Part shown: positions 12,501-29,065 of the stretch, piece after piece | Layout: each line of letters begins with the position of its first letter | Position numbering within the stretch: position 1 is the stretch's first letter | Assembly: GCA_037127255.1 (NCBI GenBank) | Contig: JBANSL010000002.1 | Coordinates: 12,382,001 to 12,446,000, forward strand | From: Persicaria tinctoria | Lineage: Eukaryota; Streptophyta; Magnoliopsida; Caryophyllales; Polygonaceae | Direction of reading: 5' to 3' | DNA length: 64,000 bases | The notes under the pieces: generated by a model | Databases searched by the model: none | Told to the model about the DNA's origin: nothing | Seen by the model: only the letters and a program-made list of their open reading frames with translations | Position numbers and translations under genes: made by a program

Positions 12501-15096
12501 ATTGAAAAAAGGGAAAAACACATTTTTCTAAAGGAATATTTCCTTTTTTAAGTTATCTAATGTGTGCCCATTAGAAAATTCCTTCTTAAATAGCATAAGT
12601 TACCCACTTACAATTGCAAGATTTAGCTGAGCCATAGCATCTTCTTGTGCATCCGGCACCATCCATTTCTCTGGAATGTATTGTGCAGGAGCGGTAGCAG
12701 TAGCTTTGCTATGAATACCATGCTTAGAGGATTCGGATGCCTCATTCAAAGTAATATTAACCAAACTACTGGTAATGTTTTCAGGCTTCCCTCCAATTCC
12801 TATGGAACTAATATCATTTCTGCTATTCTGTTCACCTTTTGCAGTCAGTTTAGAGGAGCCAGCAGATCTAGATGTTGATGGTGCCTCAGTATCATAAGTG
12901 TTGTCTCTGATGTTTGAAGAACTAACAAAAGACCTGCCTCCCTTAAATGAACTGCGAACATTATTCTCCTGCATTCTATTCTGTTCTCCAGCATTGCATG
13001 AACGGTCGAGTGGTTTCACAATAGGTCTCGCTTTTATGCTTTTGTTCTCCACTGGTGAGCAATCTGCAAATGCAGGTCTATAATACTTATATGATACTAC
13101 GACAATCAGACTCCCGCATATTAAAATACGAAAAGAGGGGATGGACTTCTCTATGCTCAGAATTTGATGAACTTGGGTTGATGGCCTTCAAGAGAAATTT
13201 TGGTTTTTAAGCAACGACATTTTAATCATTTAGGTTGTTCATTTTTCTTTTTGCATTCTTTTAATAACAATTTTAATAATTTTGAACATGTACAAAACCT
13301 TAGGGTTACCTTCTGCATTTTTTTTTACAAAGATGGCTAAATGCAAAACCTCAAAGTTATATTACACAATATTCCAAGAGAATGATTGGAAAATAAAGCT
13401 CATAAATATGAAGAAAGATTACACATACAAACTTCAAGCTCACTAAAACTCAAAAACTAACTAGATTCTTTCCACCAAAATGGCAAGGAAGAAAATGCAT
13501 GTTAAGGTAATAAGCTGTAATTCTAGTGTCAGAAACATTGAAATCAGCAGATATGAGAGAGTGAGGCAGGGGAAAGATGAACAGGGGGTAATTCAGGGAA
13601 GATTGATACTTGAGATGGAGATGGAAGTAGTTAAGGGAGAAAACTGAGTGAAACTATACCATTTTCCCCGAACAACAACAACCCAGTATATCCCGCAAAA
13701 GTAGGGTCTGGGGTCAGGATGTACGCACTCTTTCCCCGAACAAGTCGAGAGAGTGTTTCCAATAGACTCAGAACAGTAGGATACAAGACTTTCAAGAAAG
13801 CATGATTCAAAGAAGGGAAACAGAATCATAGACGGATATACTGTGTTTTACACATTCATCACAAGAGTTAAATAAAACTGATTCTACATACTCAAAATAC
13901 TCCCAGTTAATGAAACTGAAGAACCAGCAAGTGACATGTGGAAACTTCATCTGACGGTTGCTTCTAAATAATTTCAAATTACCTATTTTCTTATCAAGAT
14001 TGGCACCGTTGTTGGATGTAGGAGCTCTAAGAACTCCACATATGTCACATAAGAGCATACTCTCATCATTGTCATATGTGCATATTGGACATCTCCAAAC
14101 TTCAGGTTTAACTGCATGCTTAGATACTACAGCCACAGGTTCTTTTCCTGCATAGCAGAGTAATCTCAAAGTTATAATGTGTGTGTAAACATTGGGACAG
14201 AAAAATATGAGAACCTATTCTGCAGCTTCCCATAGAAAAAATGTTCCACAATAAGACAAGGAGGAACTTGATGTATCGGCATCAATTGGCCTTTTGTTGC
14301 ATCACCCTATAACAAAACAGCAGCCAAATATGGCATGTGGGGTGGAAGACTCATTGACTACAAAGTAAGCAAGTGACAGCAGTCAGACGATTTTCATAAA
14401 AACAAGCATGAAAGGCCCTTGAAATTAACTCTTTTAATTTTTTAATTCTTTGATTAAAAGGGAACAGACAGATTTCACATAAAAGAACGAGAAAAAGTAG
14501 ATAATGTTGAGCACAAGAATGAGAGAGACCAAGCTGGAGAAAAATGCAGGGCTATAAATCGCATAAGGGGGATGAATTGACATGGAACAGCAACATGGAA
14601 ACAGGGGAACGGTGAAGGAATGTGCTGTTCAGCTACCCATCTTTAGCCTAGCTATTGTAGAGTTGTATATAAATATAAGTGCGTGGACACATAGGGGAGC
14701 ATCCAGCAAGTTCAGAATAAAAAATCAACTCGGTTATATTTAACATACTACGAACACTGATATGTTAGCACTTAGCATTAGCACAAGGATCATGCATTTT
14801 AGCACATTGAAGGCTGAATGTGTCAGAGGCAAGTCACAGAACAACAAATATAATATATGCATTGCAATTTAGCATAAAAAAATCAATGGGGATGTACCAA
14901 ATATACAGTGAACATTTGGCATGCTATCTAGACTCAAAATCACACTTTTTACCCAATTGAAATAATTGAACTATAGAAGAACAAATTGGAACTCATACTG
15001 ACCCTTTTGTTCGTAGGCATCGTCATATTCTTCATAGTCATCATAATCATCATAACCATCATCATAGTCTAATTGGTAACCTGTTTTACGAGGCAT
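9576..15096 (-). CDS. HBS1: HBS1-like translational GTPase (RanBP2 zinc finger plus EF1A-like domains)
   Basis: Partner of Pelota/Dom34 that rescues stalled ribosomes in no-go and non-stop mRNA decay, in the cytosol. Nine coding exons on the minus strand: 15003-15096, 13983-14147, 12612-13063, 11827-11937, 11230-11717, 10567-10735, 10085-10324, 9797-9931, 9576-9698. They give 658 aa, close to Arabidopsis HBS1. The N-terminus is rich in Asp and Tyr. A RanBP2-type zinc finger follows (W49, C51, C54, C65, C68), then a low-complexity linker. The GTPase has GHVDSGKST at 239-247, the RERGIT switch, [12 protein letters not shown] and SAMEN. Two EF1A-type beta-barrel domains end the protein. DSPGH in place of the DAPGH of EF1A supports HBS1 over EF1A itself. 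Plant HBS1 genes can also make a SKI7-like isoform by alternative splicing (known from the literature); that isoform is not resolvable here. Confidence 0.96.
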
Positions 15097-16708
15097 GTTC
15101 CTAATAAAGAACAGATGAAAGTGAAAAGCCGTAACAAAGTAATTTGTTCCCCTTAATATAAGATAGAATCCAGGAAAAGCAACATAATTATCAACTTATC
15201 AATTAACACAGATAATATGTCCAAGGAAGTCAAGCTTTAAATTTTCAACCGAAAAACATTGAAATAATACTCTCATCAGATTTTACAAGGCCATTCTGCC
15301 CCTGGCCATCTCTTAGAAATCAATCTGAAGACAGCCGTCAAAAATCACAAAAAACACCATAACCAAGCATCATTCATCCATAACAAGCATCAATTCATCT
15401 TCACCAACTGAATCAAATCCACATATGCCAAGTGAAAAAGGTGACCAATTCGCAAAATTTAAACCCTTGAACATGCAATCTGACACACCTTTGATAATTC
15501 GACCTAAATTTAGTATAGATCCTTACCCTATCCACAAACTCAAAAAAAAAAAAATTGATTATCGCAACAATAATCAGGAGATATCTGAAGCGATAAACTG
15601 AAAATACAAATCTGATTTACTTCCACAAACCCTAGATTGATTGGAGACCCACCGTGGCGGCAGGAAATTGAAAAAGGGAATAGCAGGGACATACAGAGTT
15701 CAATGGAAGATTCAAATCAGAGGATATGCCGACGGTGAAGGTCCTTATCAGCTCAACACTTGAATCAAACTGCAGATTTGCGTATGGCTTCGAAGTGCGA
15801 ACCCTCCCAAGCTCAAATGCATATGGCTTGGGCGCGCTTGATGCCGATTGCCGATACCGGGAGAGAGAGATAGATAGACACTGAAAGCTAAAAGGACTTT
15901 ACTGGGATTTTAGATTTCCTCCCCAACAGTATAAAAATTGCCTCTTTAATACGAAAAAAATTACAGTGTAAAAGATAAAAATAAAAATCTTGTGAAAACC
16001 GAGGTAAAATCGTAATTTAACAAATTAATTACATAAATCGAGATAAAATAATTGTATTATAATTAATACATCGTGGAACCCAAAAACACTATAATTTAAA
16101 CACTTAAAATTTGTGTTAACCAAACACCGTCTTATCGTTCTATTATATTACAATATGTTTTTGGTTTGTCATGTATCGTTCCGTTGACCTCGAATCAAGT
16201 TTGTTGTTTGATTTCTCAAATTTTTACTTGTATTAAAAAAAAGTAGGTTTTTTGTACTTAAAAAAAAGTAGGTTTTTTGTACAAACCCTCTTTGTTTAGC
16301 AAAACACAATAATTTTTACAATTTAAAAATTAAAGATAGATCTAAATCTAAATTTTCTGCTCCAATTAGATTATAAGTTTCATACAGTATTAATATACAT
16401 TATTCATCATAAGCTTCCTAAAATTGTGATAAATTATCAACACTAAAAACAAAATTTTGGTTATTTGATCTATTCATGTCTATTCTTGGTTTTGATGAAT
16501 GAATTTGTGACCTAAGAGACTCACAACTTACAAGTACCTGACATACACTCAAGAGACCAAACAGCTGTTAAGTAATGACAGTTTGCATACAACACGTCTG
16601 AAAATTCCTATAAACACTCAAATTCAACATTCTATAAACCTAAAACATGCCTGAAAGTTTCAGGTATAGAAAGAAAGAAACAGGTTTTGAATCATAACTA
16701 CTGAGTTA
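15097..16708. other. HBS1 leader/promoter and MSI1 3' flank
   Basis: An acceptor lies just before the HBS1 ATG (TTATTAG, about 15100), so a leader intron is likely. The leader exon is probably near 15640-15850. Further right is AT-rich intergenic DNA with a 25 bp direct repeat at about 16235-16285 (AAAAAAAAGTAGGTTTTTTG twice), then the MSI1 3' untranslated region. No gene seen. Confidence 0.4.
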
Positions 16709-21085
<4,377 letters not shown>

Positions 21086-21894
21086 CTATCTTCTTTGGAA
21101 GTTGAATACTTTAATAAAGAAGGCAAACATGAAATCAAAGATCACTGCAAATACAACTACCATGACTGCAACAATCCCCAAAAAATCATGTCTATATCCA
21201 AAATAACTGCTTAGAAATTCTTCAACTGTTTCATTTGTGTCCATCTTTTCCTGGACATCTAGCTCCATACTGTGATAGTGTGATACCAATAACCCATACA
21301 ATGACCAACCAAATACAACCAAACCGTTGCAGCTTCCGGTGTAAGCCTCTACTTCGACTCTTAGATTCTCAAACCTCACTTCAACACTAGGAATCTCAAT
21401 CCCGACTCTGTGAGATCGATCAATCGATCATGTCGTGATAAAGATGAAATTAATATGTGGATCGGATGAGCATTTAATCTATAGATGTCAATTGTCATGC
21501 ATAATAGTATTAAGACTTCAATCATAAATTATGCAGATGCAAGATACCTATCGATATGTTCCCTTAGCCTTAGCAAGAAGGGCTCATTGTCATCTACTCC
21601 GGGTTTCACAAGCTTCGCCAACAAGTGGTGTTTCTGCTCGAGTTGAAGCTCTCTAACGTCGATTTCTCTTAGTGGCTCGTTGTCAAGTTCCGCCAACAAG
21701 CCCTTCCTTACCCGGTCATAGGTTGGGAGTTTCTCGAGAGCAGCCCATTTTAGAGCCTCTTCGTCACCTTCCTCCCTTTGAGATCCCGAAAATGCTTGGC
21801 ATGCTCCTCGATGAGTCGCTAATGCGTGCACTACTGATCCTCGAGAGGCCGACTGAATTGCTTGTCATTTGTTTCGAGTAATGGACCGAGCAAT
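21086..21894 (-). pseudogene. PDR-type ABCG transporter pseudogene with large internal deletion
   Basis: Only the two ends of a PDR gene survive. Exon 1 (21548-21894) encodes the typical N-terminus (EEALKWAALEKLPTYDRVRKG) and keeps a working donor. Exon 2 (from 21407) starts VGIEIPSVEVRFENL and runs in frame, after residues EAYTGS, into the last-exon sequence GWSLYGLLVSHYH. It ends with the family C-terminus FNFQRR and a stop at 21086. About 1,200 residues, including both ATP-binding domains and nearly all membrane segments, are missing. The expected start codon is ATT (21892-21894) and a TGA lies nine codons further (21865-21867). The product cannot be a transporter. The intact relative is at 38163-44490 on the other strand. 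Confidence 0.9.
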
Positions 21895-22055
21895 ATATGT
21901 GTTGTGAAGTTCTTTGCTATGTGGTTAGCAAATAAAATGATAATAGATGAGTTTATATAGGCTTCAAGAGAGGGCCTTAATTAAGATTTATTAGGTTGCT
22001 TGGTCTTTTAATAAGCAGCAAATTTCAAAGGAGTTGGAAGAGCTAGCTGTAAGTC

Positions 22056-22291
22056 ACTCGGTTGATTAAAACATGTCATTTATAATTTATGTAAGTATTT
22101 TTAGAATGATAAAAACTACATAACATATTTTTTTTTTTAACAAATTTTTTTCCATAAATTTATACTTAATAGTAATAAATTTGAAATTATATAAAAAAAA
22201 TTATTAAAGAAGTTAATATTTTATATAGTTTTTAACACCTTAAAAAGCATACATAAATAATAAAATGACATGTTTTAATTAACGGTTAGAG
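22056..22291. mobile_element. Degenerate Stowaway-like MITE (family A relative)
   Basis: Ends are imperfect inverted repeats around ATTAAAACATGTCATTT and its complement, followed by AACGGTTAGAG. They match the inner ends of the element at 3920-4173. The interior is AT-rich and pairs with itself. Borders are approximate. Confidence 0.6.
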
Positions 22292-22540
22292 TAGTTATTC
22301 CCAATGTTTCATCCATATATCAAATAAGTTTAATAATCGATATTTTTACTTAACGGATGGAGAGTTCAACTAAATACAGTTTTAAACAATTTTCCATTTA
22401 AAATTAATAGAAGATCATATGAGTCAAAAATTAAGGAGAACTATCAATATTAATATGAGACAAATCATAATTAGCATTCTAAAGTAAATACATTTGAGCA
22501 AATAAATTAAAACTCTCGTTGTTTTATTCAATTTCTCTAA

Positions 22541-22875
22541 GGGTTCGTTTGGTTAGCAACTGAAAAACTCAGGAAGTAAAAAAACCCAGGAAGTAGATAA
22601 AATATATGTGTTTGGTTGGAGTTTTAATCACAGGAAAACCCAGGAAGTTAAATTCCCAGGAATTTAAATTCCTCCATTTCAAGGGAATTCAACTTACCTA
22701 CTTCCCCCTAGGTAAGTTTCAATTCCACCTTTTATAAAAAGAAATTTTCAATTTCCCTATTTTAATTCCTACCATTTAAAATTCAACCAAACATATTTTT
22801 TCAATTCCCGGGAAGTGCAATACGTGGGAATTGAATTCCCGAGAAGTAACTTCCCGTGTTAAACCAAACGAACCC
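22541..22875. mobile_element. Tourist-like MITE (PIF/Harbinger type)
   Basis: 335 bp. Perfect 14 bp terminal inverted repeats, GGGTTCGTTTGGTT and its complement. TAA lies on both sides (22538-22540 and 22876-22878), the 3 bp duplication typical of PIF/Harbinger. Internal blocks such as CCCAGGAAGT and CCCGGGAAGT recur in both orientations. A related copy is at 62382-62743. No coding capacity. Confidence 0.88.
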
Positions 22876-22878
22876 TAA

Positions 22879-23524
22879 TAATTGGACGTTCTGAACTTCA
22901 GAACGTCCCATTCACTAGAGGTTGTGAATAATTAATATTCTCTGTTTATATATTACTACACTAAATTTATATAAGAAAAATGCTTTATACACTGATGGTC
23001 CTAATTAATGAGCTAAAAGCAATCGGTCAAGTTTTGATTTCAGATCTGTAATTACATTTGCTTGTACGTAATTGCATATTTTGATGTGGAACTAGGCATC
23101 ATTAATTATTGCATCATGTGGATTTAGCATCAATATGTATTGTACAAATAACTATATAGATGAATCAATGAAGTAACTATTAACGTTTTAATCAAGATTA
23201 TAATATTATTTAATAATCAGTGAAGCAGTACCATAAAAGACATGAACAATTAAGATCTTTTGAAATTGTCAGCATGATTTGTTATCGGACCGATGACATC
23301 TGGTTGTCGATAAAGAGACGCACATGTTTTGGTTTCAATAAAGGAGTTGTATTTTGATCATAAAAATATAGAGTAGACTATTTAGCTAATTGAGATAGAA
23401 TGGTGACATTTTAGTTCTCAATTAGCATTGTATAGTTATTGTCAACAAAGAGACATGTGCACATTGTGCACTCTTATTCTATGCCATCTAATCATATATA
23501 TTCATGTCAAAGTCTATATTGTAG
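22879..23524. other. Intergenic, 3' flank of the BAHD gene
   Basis: AT-rich DNA including the probable 3' untranslated region of the BAHD gene. I see nothing else in it. Confidence 0.35.
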
Positions 23525-25184
23525 TTAGGTGTATGAAAACATGTTTGCCAATATGGTCGGAGAGAAGCTAGAGATTACACCATCTTCACATAGCTTGAGG
23601 ACTTCATCGCCAGGCAAAGTCACAGTCACCACCCGACTCATCATGCCTTCACTTGGAGGTGAAGGGAGCACTAGAACCCTTCCCGGGCCAAACAAAGGCC
23701 CGACATAGTAAGAAGCCCTAAGAGGTTCAAATCGCGAGTCAAATTGAAACCAATATAAGTCCATGCCCTCTAAGTCCGTGCACACTATGAGATCACCCCC
23801 ATCCATCGGCGACAGAGAGGGATGATTCACCTTTTCTCGTGTTTCATCCCTCTCGAGCCACTCTATCAAATCCTTGACCTCTCCGGAGTCCACCCCATCC
23901 ATCGCCTCGCACACAACCCTAGCTGCCTCGGACATATTGGTGTCGTCCAAGCCTTCTCCACACACCTTGGTGTAGACCATACAATTGCCAAAGAAGCCCT
24001 TGTCTAATCTCAGCATCTTCCTCACATCTGAACAAATGGACATGTCAATGAGTCCAGTTTGGGCCCGCCCTTTGACCCTAGTTATGGCGGCCCAAAAGAG
24101 CACAACAAGGGACTGAAATGGGCCGGTCTTGGGTTGTGTTGGGCCAAATTGGGCCATGTCAATACATGCCTGTACCATGGGCTCCGAGAATAAGAAACTC
24201 ATGGTCTTGCAATCTCGAGCCGTGACCGGGCCCGGGGTCTGTAGGATGGCGTTGTAGTGGCCGATAAGGTTGTTGATGGGCCGGATTATTGGGCCTGTGT
24301 CAAAAAGTCTTCGTGGTGGAAGTGAATGGAAGAAGGGTGGGCCCAAAATCTTCTTGTAAAAGGTGGTGTCAGCCCAAGCTTTGATGAACATTGAGACAGT
24401 AATTGGGTCAGCCAATAGATGAGAACAACTCAGCCCAATTGATAGCCCACCTTCTTCAAACTCCGTCAACTGTATTATTTTCCATGATCAAAAGTAAAAA
24501 AGAAAAAGAAAGTGAATATTGAGATTTTTTTAAAAAATAGTTAATGATCAATTATAATGTTTGTTTATTGTCATATATATAGATCGTCTTGTTGTAAAGT
24601 CTGTTTCTACTTGTTTCGATGCGTATATTATCTGCTTTTATTGTACGTTTAGGTTGTTTCTGTCTGCTGACTCGTCGATGTCTTTAGAATCAGACAAGTC
24701 TGATCTCAAATTTTTTACTTAATAAAAAAATTAAGAAAAAACTCTTTAAGAGTTTGAAATAAAAGTTGACCTGGATATAGAAGGTGGACCAACAATAAGG
24801 AACATGAAACATATCTTCCCAGTGAGCAAGCTGTAAGAGGTCCTCCTCCTCAAGCCAAGCCTCAGCGGAGCCGGTGGCCTCGGCCTCGACCAGCCTGACC
24901 CCGGCGTCGTTGCACTTGACGGCCCAGTCGCCAGTCTGATCCCTGACCAGCCTCCCGCACACGACGGGGAAGTAGTCAAGGGTTTGTGAGAGGGAGTCTC
25001 TCATCATCTTGGTTGTCTCCCCCGCCCTCACCCGCGGGGGAGTCTTGTACAAGTACACCGCTCGGATGTGGTGAGGCTCCATCAGCCTGTCGAGGGCCGA
25101 TAGCCGGTGGGTCTGGCCCGGCCTCACTGCCGTTGAGCTCACCGCCGTGCTCTTCCGGATGTGTCTCATCTTCTCCTTTGCCAT
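23525..25184 (-). CDS. BAHD acyltransferase, CER2/CER26-like
   Basis: BAHD-family protein; catalytic members transfer acyl groups from acyl-CoA to alcohols or amines in the cytosol. Two exons, 24771-25184 and 23525-24469, join in phase 0 to give 452 aa, normal for the family. The HXXXD motif is intact (HLLAD, H155 and D159). The usual DFGWG structural motif is replaced by LFGPG at 397-401. The early sequence GQTHRLSALDRLM and this altered motif point, from memory of the family, to the CER2/CER26-like clade, which acts in very-long-chain fatty-acid elongation for cuticular wax. A different specialised-metabolism role remains possible. Exon 1 is GC-rich compared with its surroundings. A truncated copy lies at 30758-30956. 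Confidence 0.88.
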
Positions 25185-25793
25185 TGTTAAGCTCTTTAAT
25201 TGTGTGTTGATAAATTGAGATGTTTAGTTAATTAAATCAATTCCTACTTTTTAAATAGAAGTTGGATGTGTGAAACTTAGTTCATTTGGTAGGGGAGAAT
25301 GCAATGTGCGTGATATATGGTATTACTGGTTTTGCTTGTTTCCGGGCAATAGTTAGGGTACTCCATCAACTCATGAACGTCCATATCATACATATAACAT
25401 TCATAAATTATCGAACAACAAATTAATAATTAACATGGCGACCCTCTTCGTAGAGTTTATCAAATCATTTTTTAATAGTTTTAAGATCGCTTTGTCGATT
25501 TAATTCTTGTCAATAAAGGGTTGTTTGATCAGTGTATTAAGAGATTTATGTCAATTCATGTCATTAAATTTTTTAGAGTTCATTGTTCTCACTTGAAACC
25601 TGAAAAGAAACTGACTTGAATTATAAATAGTTGTTAACAATTTTATTAATTCCGATATGGAATAAGGTGATCATCCAACGTAAAAACACTATCAACTTCT
25701 TCAGATCTGCCCCAAAGAAGGACAAGCCTATCTTATTCATTTTTTTATAAAGAAATAATTCGAAATATCATAAAAATACAAATTAATCGATAG
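25185..25793. repeat. BAHD upstream region, copy 1 of a segmental duplication
   Basis: The BAHD leader and promoter. Together with the 5' end of BAHD exon 1 (from about 24983) it is repeated at about 30758-31782 in the same orientation. Long matching blocks include GTTGGATGTGTGAAACTTAG and GTTTCCGGGCAATAGTTAGG. This copy is uninterrupted where the other carries a MITE. Confidence 0.85.
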
Positions 25794-27299
25794 ATGATAC
25801 CTGTTAAAAAAAGGGCTATTTGCAAAACTAGCAGGGTTTTTTTTTGACTTTGCAAAAATGTAGCTTTTTTTGGAAAAATTGCAAAAGTACCATATGTGTC
25901 ATTTTGTGCAAATAAAAAAGTGGAAGGGAATAGTCGGTTGAAGGTAAATTTGAGCAGAAGAGAGAGGACTGAGCAGGAGTGAGCAGGAGAGAGAGGAGTT
26001 TTTGGTGGAAAATTTTGGCGCCAAAATTAGGGGTGACAAGACACATGATTTCCAAGGAAAAGGGGGAATGTGATAGGGATTTTCCCTCCAATTTACAAAA
26101 TATAAAAAGAGAGGAGGGGAGAAGACATTCAATTTCTTCGTCCCCTGGACAAAAAGGGCCGGAGAAGAAGGCCACCATTGAAGAAAATTCGTCGGCCTCA
26201 AAGTCCAGTTGCAGAGCACTTGTCGGCCTCATTCCTTTTTCGTGTCAATGTTCAGAAACTTCCGTGTCACGTACTTTGGTTTATGAGAAACCCTAATTCT
26301 CAGTTGCAATGGGTAGGCGTCCGCGTCTCTCTTGTTTCTCCTCATGTTTTGCGAAAAGTAGATACCCATGAACCATAGTGTTGATCCCACTTTTCATTTT
26401 CATGGAAAAATGTCAATGTATGTGTCACTCTCGTCTTCAACGGTCGTTGGAACTGGTGACAGATATGTAGGTGACAATGGTAAGGGTCTGGAGGTGATCC
26501 ACTTGGGTGAGGTGATGGAGGTCATAGGGAAGAGTAAGGAGATGGGTGCGGTAGACATTACTGACAGAAGTTTTGGAACTGGTGACAAGCATATGTATAA
26601 AGGGGACAAGGGTACGGGTGTGGATGTGATCCAATTGGGTGACACGGACTACTCCTTAAGTGACACGGTAAACTGCCAAGGTGACATATATCAGGGGTTG
26701 CAGGTCATATCCATAAGGAGTCAGGAGGAGGATGAGTGTTTGTGCTAATCGCATAAGGAAATCACCCTTGCCACTTGTGTGAATTTGATGATTACATTTA
26801 TGAGCGTTTCTGCTACTTCGATAAGGAAATCACCATTGTCACCTGTTTGGAATCCCGTGTCACCTGAATTATTTATCGTGTCACTTATTTGAATCTGATG
26901 GTACGTCGATAACCAAAGTTTCGAGCATAACAACATAGTCAACTACCGACCAACAAATATCATAAAAATATCATAACATTCTACAACTTATTACCAACGA
27001 ACATTATAAAGAAAGCAACAAAGTTTATAGCAAAGTACTACAATAACAACCTAGTCAACTACCGTCGACAACTATATGTTTGGAGCAACAAAGTTTAGAA
27101 CAACCTACGACAATAACAACAAAGTTCATAACAATCTACTACAATAACAACAAAGTTCATAACAATGGCCATCCAGCGGAGGAAGCCATCGTTGCCGGAC
27201 ACGAATACAAGTCTCAGCTCAATCGCGTTCGCGCCTTCGACAACGTCCTTCCCTTTTCGGCCCCGCGGTTTCTTCGGAAGGGAGGATTTTACTTCTCCA

Positions 27300-28010
27300 T
27301 CACCTCCTAGACCCCTCTTACTCTTCTTGCCTCGAACGGGCTCCGCTTTTGCAGCCTCTGAGATCTGGCAATTGGTTAGGATGTTTCAACTGTCATTCTG
27401 ATAAATTTTGTAATCTCGTGTCACCTAACTAAATAAATCGTGTCGCTTGACATAAATAACATTGCCATTTGACTACTACATATTCAAATATGACAATCCC
27501 AGTTTGTATTAACTCGTGACCCTTAAGCGAAAATACCATGTGAACTAACAACCAATTTACCTCCCCTTCATGTCCTTCTGGTGGTGGCTGGTCATCCTCT
27601 TTAGGTGGTCTCTCCGTCTCCCCGACATTAATGTGGTTCTCCTCAGTCTCCCAATGTTTCCCCCTCATCCTCTCCACGGACATCTCTCATTTATGGTTAC
27701 ACACCTCTTGAACCCCTCTTGCTCTTTTTGCCTTGAACGACCTCGGCTTTTGCAGCCTCTGAGATCTAGAAAATGGTTAGGATGTTTGGAATGTCATTCC
27801 CAGAATTTTTTTAATCTCGTGTCACCTAACTAAGTAATCTGTGTCGCTTAACATAACTAACCTTGTCACTTGACTACAATATATTCAAATATGACAATCC
27901 TAGTTTTTATTAACCCTTGACCCTTTAAAGAAAATACCATGTGAGCTAACAACCAATTTACCTCCTCTGCCTGTCCTTCTAGTGGCTGATCATCCACCTT
28001 AGTTGGTCCC
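27300..28010. repeat. Tandem duplication, unit about 400 bp
   Basis: Two imperfect copies in direct orientation, offset 399-401 bp. GCAGCCTCTGAGATCT occurs at 27351 and 27752, and AACCAATTTACCTCC at 27552 and 27951. Each unit contains TCGTGTCACCTAACTAA. It lies inside the composite repeat. Confidence 0.8.
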
Positions 28011-28581
28011 TACCCCCCCCCCCCCCCCCGGTCTTCTGGTGGTTCTCGTCAGCCTCCCCAAGTTTTCCCTCATCCTCTCGACGGACATCTCTCACTGATG
28101 TCTGCACACCTCCTGCATTCCAATGGGCATCTCGCATCCCATTCACAACACCTTTCTTGACCTTCATATGAACCACACAGTACATAAATGAGAAGTGTTT
28201 CGCCAATGTTATTCGTAATTGGGGGGAAATTTACCCGTATCACTTACTAAATATACTGTGTCACTAGTCTATTTCCTCCTATCATCTCATCCTATCATCA
28301 ATGATGTTCATAATTGGGGCAAAAAAAATTAGGCGAAACACGTATCATGTCATCCGTGCTCCGCATCCATGTTGACATAGTTCTCAGCCTCTCCAACATC
28401 AGTTCAAGTGTCTTCCCCACCTTATCTTCCCAAACTTCCCTGGTTCCATCACGTTTTCCCGAAATTGGTCCGGCCTTGCCTCACTCACAACCATGTCCCC
28501 AACCCCTTTATCTTTCAATCGTTCAGCCACACAACCCCAATCCCCAAAACCACCCTCGCCATTGCCATAAACCACCATCAT

Positions 28582-29065
28582 AAGGCCAAGAGCATAAAAC
28601 ATAAATCGACACCCTTGTCACCCAATTCGAAACCACTATCACTCGATTCGAAACCCCTGTCACCCAATTTCACTTTCAAACAATCAAATATCAAATCAAA
28701 CACGGCCCAAACCTTAATCAATCGTCTTCTACCTCTCCCATATCTCAGTTTCCAGTCCAAACATTGTCACCCTCGTCGTTCATCCCAAACCCTAACTGGC
28801 GATTTCACATCCCACTCTTGCACAAGGCCAAGAGCATCAAAATATAAATCGACACCCTTGTCACCCAATTCGAAACCACTGTCACTCTATTAGAAACCCC
28901 TGTCACCCAATTTCTCTTTCAAACAACCAAATACCAAATCAAACACGGCTCAAACCTCAATCAATCGTCTTCTACCTCTCCCATATCCCAATTTCCAGCC
29001 CAACCATTGCCACCCTCGTCGTTCATCCCAAACCCTAACCGACAATTTCACATTCCACGCTTGCA
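28582..29065. repeat. Tandem duplication, unit about 242 bp
   Basis: Two direct copies offset by 242 bp. AAGGCCAAGAGCAT occurs at 28582 and 28824. Both units include repeated TTGTCACCCAATTCGAAACC. It lies inside the composite repeat. A plus-strand open frame across it is a by-product of the repeat and has no known domain. Confidence 0.82.

Noticed and set aside
26368..26748. 126-codon plus-strand frame with repeated GTGD-like words
   Set aside because: The repetition comes from GGTGAC words in the composite repeat; no family recognised.
28408..28893. 161-codon plus-strand frame rich in Pro, Ser and Lys
   Set aside because: It spans the 242 bp tandem duplication in the composite repeat and has no domain; a product of the repeat.
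27300..29065. CRISPR-like or satellite array
   Set aside because: Only two copies of each unit with no regular spacers; ordinary tandem duplications in plant DNA.
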